Shown: one piece after another, positions 1 through 10,136 of the stretch
Layout of the letters: the number at the start of each line of letters is the position of its first letter
How positions within the stretch are numbered: the stretch's first letter is position 1
Assembly: GCF_000390185.1 (NCBI RefSeq)
Contig: NZ_AQHR01000029.1
Location: 61,832 to 125,831, forward strand
Direction: 5' to 3'
DNA length: 64,000 bases
From: Lunatimonas lonarensis
GTDB taxonomy: Bacteria; Bacteroidota; Bacteroidia; Cytophagales; Cyclobacteriaceae
Program-made: the position numbers and the translations under genes
The notes under the pieces: model-generated
The model's database searches: none
What the model saw: only the letters and a program-made list of their open reading frames with translations
What the model was told of the DNA's origin: nothing

Positions 1-1491
1 GCAGAAATACTTACACGGGCCAATCAGTTGGACAAAGCACTCGAACTCGCCCGACAGGCAGTGGAGTTAGATGGTGACAACAAGTATTACAAGTTGATGA
101 TTGCTGAAATATACAGCAAACAAAAGAAGCCAAAAGAAGCAGCCGATGTATTGAAGTCATTGATGGATGACAAAACAGAAAATCAACAACAATACATCCT
201 GGAACTTGCTTCTTTGTATCTAGCCTCCCAGGATTTCGAAAAAGCTTTGGCAGCACTGGAAGAAGCGGAAGAATACTATGGGATCGTAGAACAGCTCACT
301 GCGCAGAAGCAACGGATCTTCCTCAGACAAAATGATCTGGAAAGTGCCGTCATGGAAGGGCAAAAACTCATAGATGCCCATCCTGGAAACGCCACCTACG
401 TGTTGGCACTTGTGGAGATTCTCTTCAATAACAACCGGGTGGACCAAGCTATGGAGGTAGTGAAAAAGTCGCTCGCTACCTATCCGGATCAGCCGGAGCT
501 GTTTATGGCCATGTTTACCCTACATAAGGAAAAGAAGCAGCCTGCTCTGGCCAATGATTATGTAAAAAGGGCGTTTGCCCACCCCGATCTGGAAGTGGAG
601 ATGAAGGTGAGGGTATTTGCCGAAATCCTTCAGGAACTCAAAACAGAAACCAGAAACAACTTGCTGGATGAGTTGGCAGGTTCACTGAAAAAGCACCACC
701 CAAAGGATCCGACAGTCCTTGGCATATTGGGAGATTTTGAACAATCAAAGGGGAACAAAGCTGAAGCCCTGGTTTTTTACCGAGCCTCCATTGCCGAATC
801 AACTGAAAATGAAGGTATTATTCAAGCTGCGATCAGTCTCATGTTTGAGCAGCAGATCGATTTTTCGGAAATCGAAGCACTCACAGAAATAGCCGTTGAA
901 GGGTTCCCTGAGCGACCGGAGTTTTGGTTTTTTGATGGAACCGCCAAACTGGCCCAGAAAAAGTACGCTGCGTCCCGGGAATCCCTCGAAAAAGCCCTTG
1001 AAATAAACCAGGACAAAAATCGCCAACTGGAAATGATGGTCCTAGGCCAGCTAGGTGATACCTATCATTCATTGGGAGAAAAGGAGCTCGCTTTCAGTAC
1101 TTATGAAAAAGTTTTGGAAATAAATCCAAACAATGAACATATATTAAACAATTATGCCTACTTTCTGTCTTTGGAAAGAAAAGACTTAGACAAGGCAAAA
1201 AAAATGTCTGAAAAATTGGTTACCCGGTTTCCAAAAAACGCCACCTATCTAGACACCCATGCTTGGGTTCTGTTTCAGCTGGGACTGTACGAAGATGCAA
1301 AGAAGTACATGGAAAAGGCACTGGAATATCAGCTAGAGCCCAGCGGGGTAATGTATGAACATTTTGGAGATATTTTGTATAAGTTGGGCGATGAAAAGCA
1401 GGCGTTAGCCTATTGGAAAAAAGCAGAAGGACTGGATGAGACTTCGAAATTTTTGTCTGAAAAAATCAAGCATAAACGATACTATGAATAG
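1..1491 (+). CDS. TPR-repeat protein, 5'-truncated by window edge
   Basis: The reading frame is open from base 1 and no convincing start lies inside the window, so the gene begins upstream; a TTG at 28 is internal. About 496 residues are visible. They are helical, with repeated TPR signatures such as A-x-x-Y-x-K-A-L-E-I-N-P throughout and especially in the last 200 residues. No catalytic domain is visible. TPR arrays are protein-interaction scaffolds; many Bacteroidota have a large TPR lipoprotein just upstream of a DUF4292 gene, but the N-terminus needed to call a signal peptide is missing. The stop at 1489-1491 overlaps the next start (ATGAATAG), so it is cotranscribed and probably translationally coupled with the DUF4292 and EnvC-like genes. 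That suggests an envelope role, which is inference only. Confidence 0.85.
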   Translation, partial: AEILTRANQLDKALELARQAVELDGDNKYYKLMIAEIYSKQKKPKEAADVLKSLMDDKTENQQQYILELASLYLASQDFEKALAALEEAEEYYGIVEQLTAQKQRIFLRQNDLESAVMEGQKLIDAHPGNATYVLALVEILFNNNRVDQAMEVVKKSLATYPDQPELFMAMFTLHKEKKQPALANDYVKRAFAHPDLEVEMKVRVFAEILQELKTETRNNLLDELAGSLKKHHPKDPTVLGILGDFEQSKGNKAEALVFYRASIAESTENEGIIQAAISLMFEQQIDFSEIEALTEIAVEGFPERPEFWFFDGTAKLAQKKYAASRESLEKALEINQDKNRQLEMMVLGQLGDTYHSLGEKELAFSTYEKVLEINPNNEHILNNYAYFLSLERKDLDKAKKMSEKLVTRFPKNATYLDTHAWVLFQLGLYEDAKKYMEKALEYQLEPSGVMYEHFGDILYKLGDEKQALAYWKKAEGLDETSKFLSEKIKHKRYYE

Positions 1492-2227
1492 GCTGTTATT
1501 TCTACTTGCTTTCAGTACCTGTCTACTGATGGCCGGCTGCGCCAAAAAACCCCTCCTATATACCTCGGATACAGTAATGGATGAGTTTGAGCCCACTTAC
1601 CTGGACTTTGAATTCCTCTCTGCTAGAGGAAAAGTAATGATCGAGGATCAATCGGGCAGGGTTACCAAGGGTACCCTGAACATTCGCGCGCAGAAAGACT
1701 CCGTGGTATGGTTCAGCCTCTCCCCTGGATTGGGTATTGAAGCTGCTAGAGGGATCATGACGACAGACTACATAAAAATCCGCGATAGAATCAATGGCAA
1801 TACGATCGATATGGACTATGCCACCTTTGAAACGCGCTATGGAGTCGCACTTACCTTATCCCTCATACAAAATCTACTGTTTGCCAATATTCCGCATGAA
1901 TATACGTTTAGGGATAGGATGGTACGCGTTGGTCAGGTATTTGAGCTGACGCAGGAAAGGGACAATCTGGTTTACCGATCTACCATCAGCGCAAAACACG
2001 GGAAAGTAACGGATCTCCAAAGTGGAACCAAACGAAAGGATGGGGGTAGTCTTTCAGCCAACTATTTGGATTTCAAAGATGTGGATTCACAGCCCTTTCC
2101 CTACAAGGCAATTGTAAACATGGTATTGAGCCTACCGGACAAACCCAGATCCAAGATGTCCATGAACGCTGAAATCGTAAAAGTAGACTTGACGAATGCG
2201 CCTTTATCCTTCCCGTATAATTATTGA
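1484..2227 (+). CDS. DUF4292 family lipoprotein
   Basis: 247 residues. I chose ATG 1484 over an in-frame upstream codon at 1436 because it overlaps the previous stop and begins a clean lipoprotein signal: MNRLLFLL, hydrophobic core, then LLMAGC with Cys19 as the lipidation site. The mature part alternates short beta strands, as in DUF4292, a Bacteroidota family whose shape has been compared with LolB/LolA lipoprotein carriers. No experimental function is known to me. It lies between a TPR scaffold gene and an EnvC-like gene and overlaps both, so it probably works at the outer membrane or periplasm in wall or lipoprotein handling. That role is inferred from context. Confidence 0.85.
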   Translation: MNRLLFLLAFSTCLLMAGCAKKPLLYTSDTVMDEFEPTYLDFEFLSARGKVMIEDQSGRVTKGTLNIRAQKDSVVWFSLSPGLGIEAARGIMTTDYIKIRDRINGNTIDMDYATFETRYGVALTLSLIQNLLFANIPHEYTFRDRMVRVGQVFELTQERDNLVYRSTISAKHGKVTDLQSGTKRKDGGSLSANYLDFKDVDSQPFPYKAIVNMVLSLPDKPRSKMSMNAEIVKVDLTNAPLSFPYNY

Positions 2228-3482
2228 CGAGGCCCTATTTTTCTTCCGTCGGACTTTCTTGGGGATACTTTTGCTCGGGCTTTTGATCGTAAAAGCCCCC
2301 GCGCAGTCCCAACTCAAGCGATCCAGGGCCCAGCTGGAAAAAGAAAAAGCCGAAATACAAAAAAAATTACGGGAGTTTGACACAATTCTGCGACAGACCA
2401 CAGCCCAAAAAACAAGCTCCCTGGGTGAACTCAAAGCCGTGAATCAAAAACTCGATGTACGGATAAAGTTCATCAGTACGCTGAATAGGGAAGTGCTGTT
2501 GATCAACCGGGAGATCGGAGAAACAGAGAAATCCATCAAGTCGCTCGAAACTGACCTTGAAAATCTGAAGCGGGAATATGCTACGATGATCTATACCTCC
2601 TACAAACTGAATCAAGGGGTAAATGTTCTGGTATTTGTATTCAGTTCGTCTACCTTTAAGCAGTTTTACCTGCGGATGAGGTATCTAAAGCAATATGCCG
2701 ATGAACGGAAAAAGCAGGTTGCGCAAATGGAGAAAGTCAGTAGAGACCTAAATGGCGCAAGGGCACTCCTAGAGGAAAAAAGGGTGGAAAAAGAGCGTGT
2801 CCTGGCCCAAGAACGGACTGAAAAGGAGCAACTTGATAAACTTAAATCCGAGCAACAGGGAGTAGTAAACAACCTCACCAAAAAAGAACAGGAACTTCGA
2901 AAAGAAATAGCCGCTGCAAAAAAACAACAGGAAAACCTGAATCGATTGATCAAAAGTGTGATCGAAGAGGAAATCCGGCTCGCGGAAGCGGAGTCAAAAA
3001 GAAGCGGCACCAGGACAACCACTACTTCGGCGAGCAAAATCCCGCTTACCCCGGAAGGTGCTGCGATTTCGACCTCCTTCGCCGGTAATCGTGGTAAGAT
3101 AATCTGGCCTGTGGAGAGTGGCTTTATTTCCAAGAAGTATGGCACCTATCCGCATCCCACGCTAAAAGGAATCATGGAAACCAACGATGGCGTGGATATC
3201 CAAACCAATCGTGATGAACCGGTAAGGTCGGTGTTTGATGGCGTCGTAACCAAAATCACAACAGTACCGGGCATGGGTGGAACCGTAATTATCCGGCATG
3301 GAGATTTTTATACCATGTATAGCCGATTAAAGACCGTTTCTGTAAAATCCGGTGAGCAAGTGAAAACAAAAACCATAATTGGTACCGTAAATACTGATAA
3401 AAACGGGGTGTCCGAACTACATTTCCAGACATGGAAGGGCCTCGAAGTATTAGATCCAAGCATTTGGCTCTCTAAAAAATAA
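2196..3482 (+). CDS. EnvC-like murein hydrolase activator (degenerate LytM/M23)
   Basis: 428 residues: N-terminal signal-like hydrophobic segment (about 20-36, ending APAQS), a long Lys/Glu-rich coiled coil (about 38-270), a Ser/Thr linker, and a C-terminal LytM/M23 domain (about 300-425). Active M23 enzymes bind zinc through HxxxD and HxH. Here the first motif reads NDGVD (N330, D334) and the second reads ELHF (E407, H409), so two ligands are missing. This is the E. coli EnvC pattern, where a dead LytM domain activates periplasmic amidases at division. The start overlaps the DUF4292 gene by 32 bases; the ATG gives about 19 residues before the hydrophobic core, so a non-ATG start near 2223 is possible. 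Expected in the periplasm. Confidence 0.85.
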   Translation: MRLYPSRIIIDEALFFFRRTFLGILLLGLLIVKAPAQSQLKRSRAQLEKEKAEIQKKLREFDTILRQTTAQKTSSLGELKAVNQKLDVRIKFISTLNREVLLINREIGETEKSIKSLETDLENLKREYATMIYTSYKLNQGVNVLVFVFSSSTFKQFYLRMRYLKQYADERKKQVAQMEKVSRDLNGARALLEEKRVEKERVLAQERTEKEQLDKLKSEQQGVVNNLTKKEQELRKEIAAAKKQQENLNRLIKSVIEEEIRLAEAESKRSGTRTTTTSASKIPLTPEGAAISTSFAGNRGKIIWPVESGFISKKYGTYPHPTLKGIMETNDGVDIQTNRDEPVRSVFDGVVTKITTVPGMGGTVIIRHGDFYTMYSRLKTVSVKSGEQVKTKTIIGTVNTDKNGVSELHFQTWKGLEVLDPSIWLSKK

Positions 3483-3532
3483 TTCGTATATTCCATTCAT
3501 AATCAAAAAAAACAAGAAGAAGGAAGCATTCC

Positions 3533-3563
3533 TTTGTGTTAGCAAATCTCAGTGATATATTTG
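3533..3563 (+). promoter_or_regulatory. Bacteroidota-type sigma-A promoter for tatA-gatA
   Basis: TTTG at 3533-3536 and TATATTTG at 3556-3563, separated by 19 bases. This matches the Bacteroidota -33 TTTG / -7 TAnnTTTG consensus with standard spacing. It lies in the only sizeable gap (3483-3593) before tatA and leaves a leader of about 25 bases to the ATG at 3594. Confidence 0.72.
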
Positions 3564-3593
3564 TAATCAATTCAAAACCAAAATCAGGAACAC

Positions 3594-3797
3594 ATGAATA
3601 CATTGGCATTTATCCAAAATATAGGGGGAGGTTCGTTGGTGATCATCGTTTTAGTCATCATCCTACTCTTCGGCGCCAAAAGAATACCGGAACTTGCGAG
3701 AGGCCTGGGAAGGGGAATCAGAGAGTTCAAGGATGCCACCAAGGAGATTCAGGAAGATCTTGAAGAAGGTCTGAAGGATAAGAAAACCAAAGACTAA
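3594..3797 (+). CDS. tatA: Sec-independent translocase subunit TatA/E
   Basis: 67 residues, the usual TatA size. A single hydrophobic helix (about 14-27, LVIIVLVIILLFG) is followed by the conserved FG hinge, RIPELARGLGRGIREFK and an acidic/basic tail. That is the TatA membrane anchor plus amphipathic helix. TatA multimerises with TatC in the inner membrane to pass folded twin-arginine substrates. No tatC lies in this window. ATG 3594 follows a good promoter at 3533-3563. A longer ORF in another frame (3536-3763) overlaps and is rejected. The neighbour gatA starts 11 bases after the stop, so the two are probably cotranscribed. Confidence 0.93.
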   Translation: MNTLAFIQNIGGGSLVIIVLVIILLFGAKRIPELARGLGRGIREFKDATKEIQEDLEEGLKDKKTKD

Positions 3798-3808
3798 AGA
3801 AAAGTAAG

Positions 3809-5236
3809 TTGGAAAAATTCCGTTCATTTGACGAAATAACGCGATCGCTGGAAAGAAAGGAAACAGACTGCAAAGAGATCGTAAATTATTACCTCAAAAA
3901 CATTCAGACGAAGGCGCACCTAAACGCCTTCGTTGAAGTTTATAGGGAATCTGCCTTAGCCCAAGCCGAAAAAGTAGACCAAAAAATCATCGAAGGAAAG
4001 GCCGGCAGACTAGCGGGAATGGTAGTTGGTATCAAAGATGTCCTCTGCTACCAAGACCATGAATCAAACGCTTCCAGCAAAATCCTTAAAGGATACAAAA
4101 GCCAGTACACTGCCTCTGCCGTACAAAGACTGATCGATGAAGATGCCATCATCATTGGCCGTCTAAACTGCGACGAGTTTGGTATGGGTTCCTCCAACGA
4201 AAACTCAGTACACGGACGTACGCTGAATGCCATCGACGAATCACGTGTACCGGGAGGCTCCTCTGGGGGATCAGCGGTAGCGGTACAAGCAAACCTATGT
4301 ACCGTATCGTTGGGAACTGATACAGGCGGGTCGGTAAGACAGCCTGCCGCTTTCACAGGGGTAGTAGGCATTAAGCCGACTTACTCTAGGGTTTCCCGCT
4401 TTGGTCTGATCGCGTACGCCTCGTCCTTCGACACCATAGGTGTTTTTTCATCCAATATTCGAGACAATGCGCTTGTACTTGAAGTAATGGCAGGCTCGGA
4501 TGAGTTTGACAGTACCGCGTCACGGAAGCCAGTACCCCATTACAGCGAATTGCTGCATTTCGACAAGCAGGCAAAGGTCGCGTACCTCAAAGAGACTATA
4601 TATACGGATGCACTCCAAGGAGAAATCCAATCCGCAACACTGGATACCCTAGAAAAACTGCGAAAGGAGGGCCACCAAGTAGATGAGGTCAACTTCCCGC
4701 TTCTTGAGTACGTTCTCCCCACCTACTATATTCTGACCACGGCAGAAGCAAGCTCGAACCTTTCCCGCTTTGACGGAGTAAAGTATGGATACCGCTCTCC
4801 GAATGCACACAATTTGGAAAGCATGTATAAAATGACCCGGTCGGAAGGCTTCGGAGACGAGGTTAAACGCAGAATCATGCTTGGAACCTTTGTGTTGAGT
4901 GCCAGCTACTACGACGCCTACTTCACCAAAGCCCAACGTGTAAGAAGACTTATCAAGGAGTTTACAGAAAACCTTCTGGATAAATATGACTACATTATCA
5001 TGCCCACCACACCCAGCACAGCGTTCCGATTTGGAGAGCATTCGAATGACCCGGTGGCCATGTATTTGGAAGACCTCTATACAGTCCAAGCATCAGTTTC
5101 CGGGGTTCCCGCAATATCCATCCCAAATGGAACAGATCAACAAGGACTTCCCATCGGACTTCAGATAATGGCCAATTCCTTCAAGGAAGCAGATTTATAC
5201 GCTTTTGCAAATTACCTATCAACTATGAACCCGTAA
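3809..5236 (+). CDS. gatA: Asp-tRNA(Asn)/Glu-tRNA(Gln) amidotransferase subunit A
   Basis: 475 residues, full family length. The amidase-signature triad is intact: Lys76 in GIKDV, Ser151 in PGGSSGGS and Ser175 in TDTGGSV, at the same spacing as S. aureus GatA. GatA releases ammonia from glutamine for transamidation of misacylated Glu-tRNA(Gln) or Asp-tRNA(Asn) by GatB. gatB and gatC are not nearby; scattered gat genes are common in this phylum. The start is a TTG at 3809 giving MEKFRSF, 11 bases after tatA, and no ATG fits the conserved N-terminus better. Housekeeping cytoplasmic enzyme in the tatA unit. Confidence 0.93.
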   Translation: MEKFRSFDEITRSLERKETDCKEIVNYYLKNIQTKAHLNAFVEVYRESALAQAEKVDQKIIEGKAGRLAGMVVGIKDVLCYQDHESNASSKILKGYKSQYTASAVQRLIDEDAIIIGRLNCDEFGMGSSNENSVHGRTLNAIDESRVPGGSSGGSAVAVQANLCTVSLGTDTGGSVRQPAAFTGVVGIKPTYSRVSRFGLIAYASSFDTIGVFSSNIRDNALVLEVMAGSDEFDSTASRKPVPHYSELLHFDKQAKVAYLKETIYTDALQGEIQSATLDTLEKLRKEGHQVDEVNFPLLEYVLPTYYILTTAEASSNLSRFDGVKYGYRSPNAHNLESMYKMTRSEGFGDEVKRRIMLGTFVLSASYYDAYFTKAQRVRRLIKEFTENLLDKYDYIIMPTTPSTAFRFGEHSNDPVAMYLEDLYTVQASVSGVPAISIPNGTDQQGLPIGLQIMANSFKEADLYAFANYLSTMNP

Positions 5237-5247
5237 AATAACCCAAG

Positions 5248-6657
5248 ATGGATACCAAAGCGATGTTCTCACTGTTTCTTTTGTGTTTGCTGCTGATCCA
5301 TCAGACGGTAAATGAGCTATATGCCCAACAGTCCATTTCCCCATCAGGAAATGGATTGTCCTCAATGGCCACCGTAGAACCTCAATACCATTTTGATTAC
5401 ATTCCGGACTATACCTATGCCGACGTAGAGAAACGGGTTGAGGCCATGAAGACGGATATGCCGTTCCAATTAAACGAAACGATATTTTCATTTATTAACT
5501 ACTTTACGGTAAGAAACAGAGCCTATACACGCATGGTGCTCGAACGAAAACACCATTATTTTCCATTGTTTGAGGAGGTTCTACGCGAAAATGACATGCC
5601 CGAGGACGTAAAGTTCCTGGCAGTTATCGAATCCGGCCTGAATCCAAAGGCCCGTTCCCGCGTAGGCGCCATGGGGCTATGGCAATTTATGCCCGGTACC
5701 GGGCGTGAATATCAACTCTACGCAAACCAGTATATTGACGATAGACTGGATCCTGAAAAATCAACAGAAGCCGCCATTAGGTTCCTGAAAAGTCTTCATA
5801 AGCGCTATGGCGATTGGGAGTTGGCCATGGCTGCCTATAATTGCGGTCCCGGAAATGTGAACAAAGCCATCAAACGATCAGGAGGAAAACGTAAATTTTG
5901 GGAAATATACAATTACCTTCCCCGGGAAACAAGAAGCTATATCCCGCAATTTCAAGCCATTATGTACGTGATGCGCCATGCAGAACTACATAACCTATTT
6001 TTGGAAGACCCTGTATTTCCGGTAGACTACCAGTTGATTTCCTGGGAGGGACACTTGGATTTAATGGAACTGTCCAAACACTCCGACATCTGCATGGAAG
6101 ATCTCGAGTTTTTGAACCCCGCCTTGGTTTCGACACGCATTCCTAAAATGAACCGGGAACTCTCCATCAAGGTGCCCAGCACCAAAGCGGCGTTCCTGGC
6201 CGAAAACCAACGGTGGATCCAAGATTCCTTGGCAATTCAGGCTGATCGGTTCGTCGCCGAAATGCCCAAACCCACTCCATTTATTTCGTCCTCTGGGCAT
6301 ACAGTCACCTACCGAGTGCAGTCTGGCGACGTACTTGGCGGAATCGCCCAGCGATACAATGTATCGGTGGCCAATCTTAAAGCCTGGAACGGAATCAATG
6401 GAAACCTGATACGGGTAGGCCAAGTCCTGCACATTCACCAGCCCACCAGTACCCTAGATAAACCTACCCTGGCATCCAACTCCTCACCGCTTCAGGTAAA
6501 CAATGAAAATGGATCCAAAGTGTATACGGTGCAACCTGGGGATTCACTTTGGCTCATTTCCTCTAGGTTGGAAGGGGTAACCATTGAGCAGCTTAAAAAG
6601 CTAAATAACCTCAACACCAATCAAATTAAACCGGGACAAAAGCTCATAATTGGTTAG
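5248..6657 (+). CDS. mltD: MltD-type LysM lytic transglycosylase
   Basis: 469 residues: signal peptide (about 1-27), an SLT/GH23 domain (about 90-250) and two LysM repeats (about 353-397 and 423-468, both with the Y-x-V-x-x-G-D start). The catalytic glutamate is E128 in AVIESGLNP, followed by the GLWQFMPGTG motif and AAYNCGPGNV. The enzyme cleaves MurNAc-GlcNAc bonds in the glycan chains to give 1,6-anhydro ends; LysM modules bind the glycan. It acts in the periplasm or on the inner face of the outer membrane. It follows gatA by 11 bases, so it probably belongs to the same unit. E. coli MltD has the same architecture but is lipidated; no lipobox is seen here. Confidence 0.9.
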   Translation: MDTKAMFSLFLLCLLLIHQTVNELYAQQSISPSGNGLSSMATVEPQYHFDYIPDYTYADVEKRVEAMKTDMPFQLNETIFSFINYFTVRNRAYTRMVLERKHHYFPLFEEVLRENDMPEDVKFLAVIESGLNPKARSRVGAMGLWQFMPGTGREYQLYANQYIDDRLDPEKSTEAAIRFLKSLHKRYGDWELAMAAYNCGPGNVNKAIKRSGGKRKFWEIYNYLPRETRSYIPQFQAIMYVMRHAELHNLFLEDPVFPVDYQLISWEGHLDLMELSKHSDICMEDLEFLNPALVSTRIPKMNRELSIKVPSTKAAFLAENQRWIQDSLAIQADRFVAEMPKPTPFISSSGHTVTYRVQSGDVLGGIAQRYNVSVANLKAWNGINGNLIRVGQVLHIHQPTSTLDKPTLASNSSPLQVNNENGSKVYTVQPGDSLWLISSRLEGVTIEQLKKLNNLNTNQIKPGQKLIIG

Positions 6658-6736
6658 TTTTAAAACTAATTTTTTAATTTTATTTTTTTATGGTAGTGAA
6701 TTTTTATACCTTGGAGCTAGGAAAAAAACCATCGTT

Positions 6737-7843
6737 ATGAACTACTCAAAATGCTTTGCCCTTATTCCCTGTATCCTTTTCGCAATCGTTGGACTGGTAG
6801 CCTGTGACAACGGAGGAGCTGGGGGGGCTGAAAAATCATCCCTGCCAAAGGCCCGTGGCGCATTTGGGGAAATCATCTTGGTGATTGATTCGACCAAATT
6901 TGCCGGCCCGGTAGGTGAAATCCTAACCGAAATATTTGAAGAGGATATCAAGGGAATAATTCGCGAAGAATCCCTCTTCAACCTAAAAAGCGTAGATCCC
7001 CGCAGTTTGACCAGGATTCTCAAAATGGCAACCAATATGGTTTATGTAACCACTTTTGACGATCCTAAACCAGGTAGTCGGGTAATAAACAATCAGTTTA
7101 CCGAGGAATCAAAAGTAATGGCAAAGGAAGACCCAAACCTGTTCATGCTACGTGAAAAAGACGAATTTGCCATTGGCCAGGATGTCATTTACCTTTTTGG
7201 AAATAACGAAGAGCAGCTTATTCAGAACCTGCGCCAAAACAAAAGTAAACTTCAAAACCTCTTTCTTTCCAAGGAGCGGGAACGGTTGGGCAAGGCCCTA
7301 TTCAATCGAAAGAACAGCCTCGCAACCGTCTTGGGCCGCGATAAATTCGGTGTTGAGCTCAGTTTGCCCGCCTCCTATCAGCTTGCCAAGGAAGAAGACC
7401 AGTTTCTGTGGTTTCGTCAGCCTACCCCGAGAACCGACAAACCGGATATCAGTCTGCTTTTCTACATGACAGACTATACAGATGAGAGTGAGGTCTTTCC
7501 TGAAAACATCATCGCACTCAGAAACAGTATCTTAAAACCAAGGGTCTTTGCAGACCCATCCAATAAAGATTCGTTTCTGGTCACCGAAACCCTGGAACCT
7601 CCGGTTTTCTCAAACACTACGATAGACGGACAGTATGCGGTGGAAATGCGTGGTGCCTGGAAGAGCAACAACCTATCCATGGGAGGATCCTTTCTCTCCT
7701 ATACGGTAGTGGATGCCGAACGCGGCAAGATTTTCTACATAGAAGGCTTTGTCTACTACCCCAGTGAAGCCCATCGTGCACCGCTGCGGGAAATCGAAAC
7801 AATTTTGGTAGCCACCGGAATGAAAGCAGCCGAATCCAATTAA
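6737..7843 (+). CDS. DUF4837 family lipoprotein
   Basis: 368 residues. The frame is open from 6650 but I start at ATG 6737, because the residues from there form a lipoprotein signal ending LVAC (Cys23) and the upstream bases are an AT-rich gap of about 79 bases after mltD. After Cys23 comes a Gly/Ala/Asp-rich tether and a mixed alpha/beta body typical of DUF4837, a Bacteroidota family without known function. No enzyme motif is visible. The AT-rich gap could hold a promoter, but no clean TAnnTTTG is present. maeB starts 22 bases downstream. Confidence 0.82.
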   Translation: MNYSKCFALIPCILFAIVGLVACDNGGAGGAEKSSLPKARGAFGEIILVIDSTKFAGPVGEILTEIFEEDIKGIIREESLFNLKSVDPRSLTRILKMATNMVYVTTFDDPKPGSRVINNQFTEESKVMAKEDPNLFMLREKDEFAIGQDVIYLFGNNEEQLIQNLRQNKSKLQNLFLSKERERLGKALFNRKNSLATVLGRDKFGVELSLPASYQLAKEEDQFLWFRQPTPRTDKPDISLLFYMTDYTDESEVFPENIIALRNSILKPRVFADPSNKDSFLVTETLEPPVFSNTTIDGQYAVEMRGAWKSNNLSMGGSFLSYTVVDAERGKIFYIEGFVYYPSEAHRAPLREIETILVATGMKAAESN

Positions 7844-7865
7844 ACATCTCCCTAACCAACAGTTA

Positions 7866-10136
7866 ATGGCCATTAAGATCAGAAAAGAGGACGCTCTTAA
7901 CTACCACAGTACCGGCAAACCCGGCAAGGTGGAGGTAGTCCCAACCAAACCACTTTCCAGCCAACTTGATTTGGCACTGGCATATTCTCCGGGGGTGGCC
8001 CAACCCTGTAAGGAAATCCAGCACGACAAAGAAAAAGCCTATAAATATACCGCAAAGGGCAACCTTGTGGCTGTAATATCGAACGGCACTGCGGTCTTGG
8101 GGTTAGGGGATATTGGGCCGGATGCTTCCAAACCTGTCATGGAGGGGAAGGGGGTTCTATTCAAAAAATTTGCAGGCATTGATGTCTTCGATTTGGAAAT
8201 CGATGAAAAGGATCCGGAACGGCTTATTCAGATTATAAAGGCATTGGAGCCTACTTTTGGTGGCATAAACCTAGAGGACATCAAGGCTCCCGAGTGCTTT
8301 ATCGTGGAGCAACGCCTAAAGGAAGCCATGAACATACCCGTCATGCATGACGACCAACACGGTACTGCCATTATTTCAGGGGCGGCTTTGCTGAATGCCT
8401 TGGGTTTGATCGGCAAAGATATCTCAGAGGTTCGTCTGGTAGTAAGTGGTGCCGGTGCGGCTGCCATGTCCTGTACGCTTTTTTATCATGGCCTAGGCGT
8501 CAAGCGCGAAAACATCGTCATGTGCGACATTGATGGCGTGATTCGAAAAGACAGACCCGGACTAAGCCAACTCCATAGCGAGTTCGCAACCGACAAAGAT
8601 TTTTATCGAATCCAAGATGCCTTGAAAGACGCCGATGTATTTTTGGGCCTTTCCGCCGGAAACATTATTACCCCGGATGATTTGCGTCTGATGGCTCCCA
8701 ACCCGATCGTGTTTGCGCTGGCAAACCCCGATCCGGAAATCACCTATGATCTCGCCATGGGCTCACGCAGTGACTTGATCATGGCTACAGGCAGATCCGA
8801 TTTCCCTAACCAGGTAAACAACGTGATCGGATTTCCCTATATTTTCAGAGGAGCTTTGGATGTACGTGCCACCACCATAAACGAGGAAATGAAGCTGGCC
8901 GCGGCAAGAGCGATTGCCTCTCTCGCTAAAGAGCCCGTGCCGGACATTGTCAACAAAGCCTATGGAGAAACCAAACTTGCGTTTGGAAAAACATACCTGA
9001 TTCCTAAACCACTGGATCCCCGACTGATTACCACAATCGCTCCCGCTGTTGCAAAGGCTGCATTGAGTTCGGGGGTGGCAAGGGTAAACATCGAAGACTG
9101 GGAAGCCTACGAACTTGAACTTCAAGAAAGGATCGGCATCGACCAACGGCTGATGTCCAGGGTGATCGCGCGAGCCAAAAAGGATCCCAAACGGGTAGTA
9201 TTTGCCGAAGCCGACAACCGAAAGATCCTTAAATCCGCCCAGCTGATCAAGGATGAAAAGATAGCAATCCCCATCTTACTGGGAAACAAGGCCAAAATCC
9301 AGAACCTAATTGCCGAAAACTCACTGGATCTACCGGATGTCACCATCCTTGATCCATTTGAGGAAAATGACCTAATCGAAAAATACGCCAAAGTACTGTA
9401 CGCCAAACGAAAGCGAAAAGGGCTGACTCCGTACGAATCACAAAAATTAATGCGGGACAGAAATTACTTTGGTGCTATGATGGTGGAAATGGGTGATGCG
9501 GACGCCCTTATTTCCGGCCTTACAAAAGACTACCCACGTACCATCGTTCCATCCCTGCAGATCATCGGGGTAAAAAAAGGGGTAGACCGGGTGGCGGGCA
9601 TGTATATTATGAACTCAGGTAAGGGGCCTTTCTTCTTTGCAGATACCACCGTAAACGTAAACCCTACTGCGGAGCAGATGGTTGAGATCATCGGCCTTAC
9701 CGCCAATGGGGTTCGGTTTTTTGATATTGACCCGAAAATTGCCGTACTTTCCTACTCCAATTTTGGGTCGGCGAAAGGAGAGATCCCAGCCAAGACCGCA
9801 TTGGCCACACAGCTGGCCAAAGCACGGTATCCCGATCTGGTAATTGAAGGAGAAATGCAGGCAAATGTGGCACTGGATGAGGAAATCCAGAAAGAAAACT
9901 ATCCTTTCAGTTCCCTGATAAATCATAAGACGAACACGCTGATTTTTCCCGATCTAACATCTGGAAACATCGCCTACAAGCTTCTGGCAGAGATTGGAAA
10001 TGCGGAGGCGATCGGGCCGATTCTGCTGGGAATGAACAAATCCGTTCACGTACTACAATTGGGAAGCTCGATTCGGGAAATAGTAAACATGGTAGCTATT
10101 GCCGTAGTAGACGCCCAAACCATTTCACAATCATGA
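7866..10136 (+). CDS. maeB: NADP-dependent malic enzyme with phosphotransacetylase-like C-terminus
   Basis: 756 residues, the length of MaeB-type malic enzymes. Residues about 1-420 are the malic enzyme: an N-terminal domain with SPGVAQPC, a nucleotide fold with [11 protein letters not shown], and ALANPDPEI. Residues about 430-756 resemble phosphate acetyltransferase, including [15 protein letters not shown] and the [13 protein letters not shown] end. The enzyme oxidatively decarboxylates malate to pyruvate with NADP. In MaeB proteins the PTA-like tail is generally regulatory (acetyl-CoA sensing) rather than a separate activity. The stop overlaps the ruvA start (ATGA at 10133-10136), so translation is probably coupled. 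Confidence 0.93.
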   Translation: MAIKIRKEDALNYHSTGKPGKVEVVPTKPLSSQLDLALAYSPGVAQPCKEIQHDKEKAYKYTAKGNLVAVISNGTAVLGLGDIGPDASKPVMEGKGVLFKKFAGIDVFDLEIDEKDPERLIQIIKALEPTFGGINLEDIKAPECFIVEQRLKEAMNIPVMHDDQHGTAIISGAALLNALGLIGKDISEVRLVVSGAGAAAMSCTLFYHGLGVKRENIVMCDIDGVIRKDRPGLSQLHSEFATDKDFYRIQDALKDADVFLGLSAGNIITPDDLRLMAPNPIVFALANPDPEITYDLAMGSRSDLIMATGRSDFPNQVNNVIGFPYIFRGALDVRATTINEEMKLAAARAIASLAKEPVPDIVNKAYGETKLAFGKTYLIPKPLDPRLITTIAPAVAKAALSSGVARVNIEDWEAYELELQERIGIDQRLMSRVIARAKKDPKRVVFAEADNRKILKSAQLIKDEKIAIPILLGNKAKIQNLIAENSLDLPDVTILDPFEENDLIEKYAKVLYAKRKRKGLTPYESQKLMRDRNYFGAMMVEMGDADALISGLTKDYPRTIVPSLQIIGVKKGVDRVAGMYIMNSGKGPFFFADTTVNVNPTAEQMVEIIGLTANGVRFFDIDPKIAVLSYSNFGSAKGEIPAKTALATQLAKARYPDLVIEGEMQANVALDEEIQKENYPFSSLINHKTNTLIFPDLTSGNIAYKLLAEIGNAEAIGPILLGMNKSVHVLQLGSSIREIVNMVAIAVVDAQTISQS

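Noticed and set aside
2666..3145. 159-residue minus-strand frame opposite the EnvC-like gene
   Set aside because: Ser/Arg/Leu/Phe-rich product from the reverse of a Lys/Glu-rich coiled coil; typical shadow frame.
3536..3763. 75-residue plus-strand frame overlapping tatA
   Set aside because: It conflicts with the strongly recognised TatA frame and starts within the promoter region.
6658..6736. promoter before the DUF4837 gene
   Set aside because: The gap is AT-rich, but the best -7 match (TACCTTGG) has two mismatches and no TTTG lies at -33.
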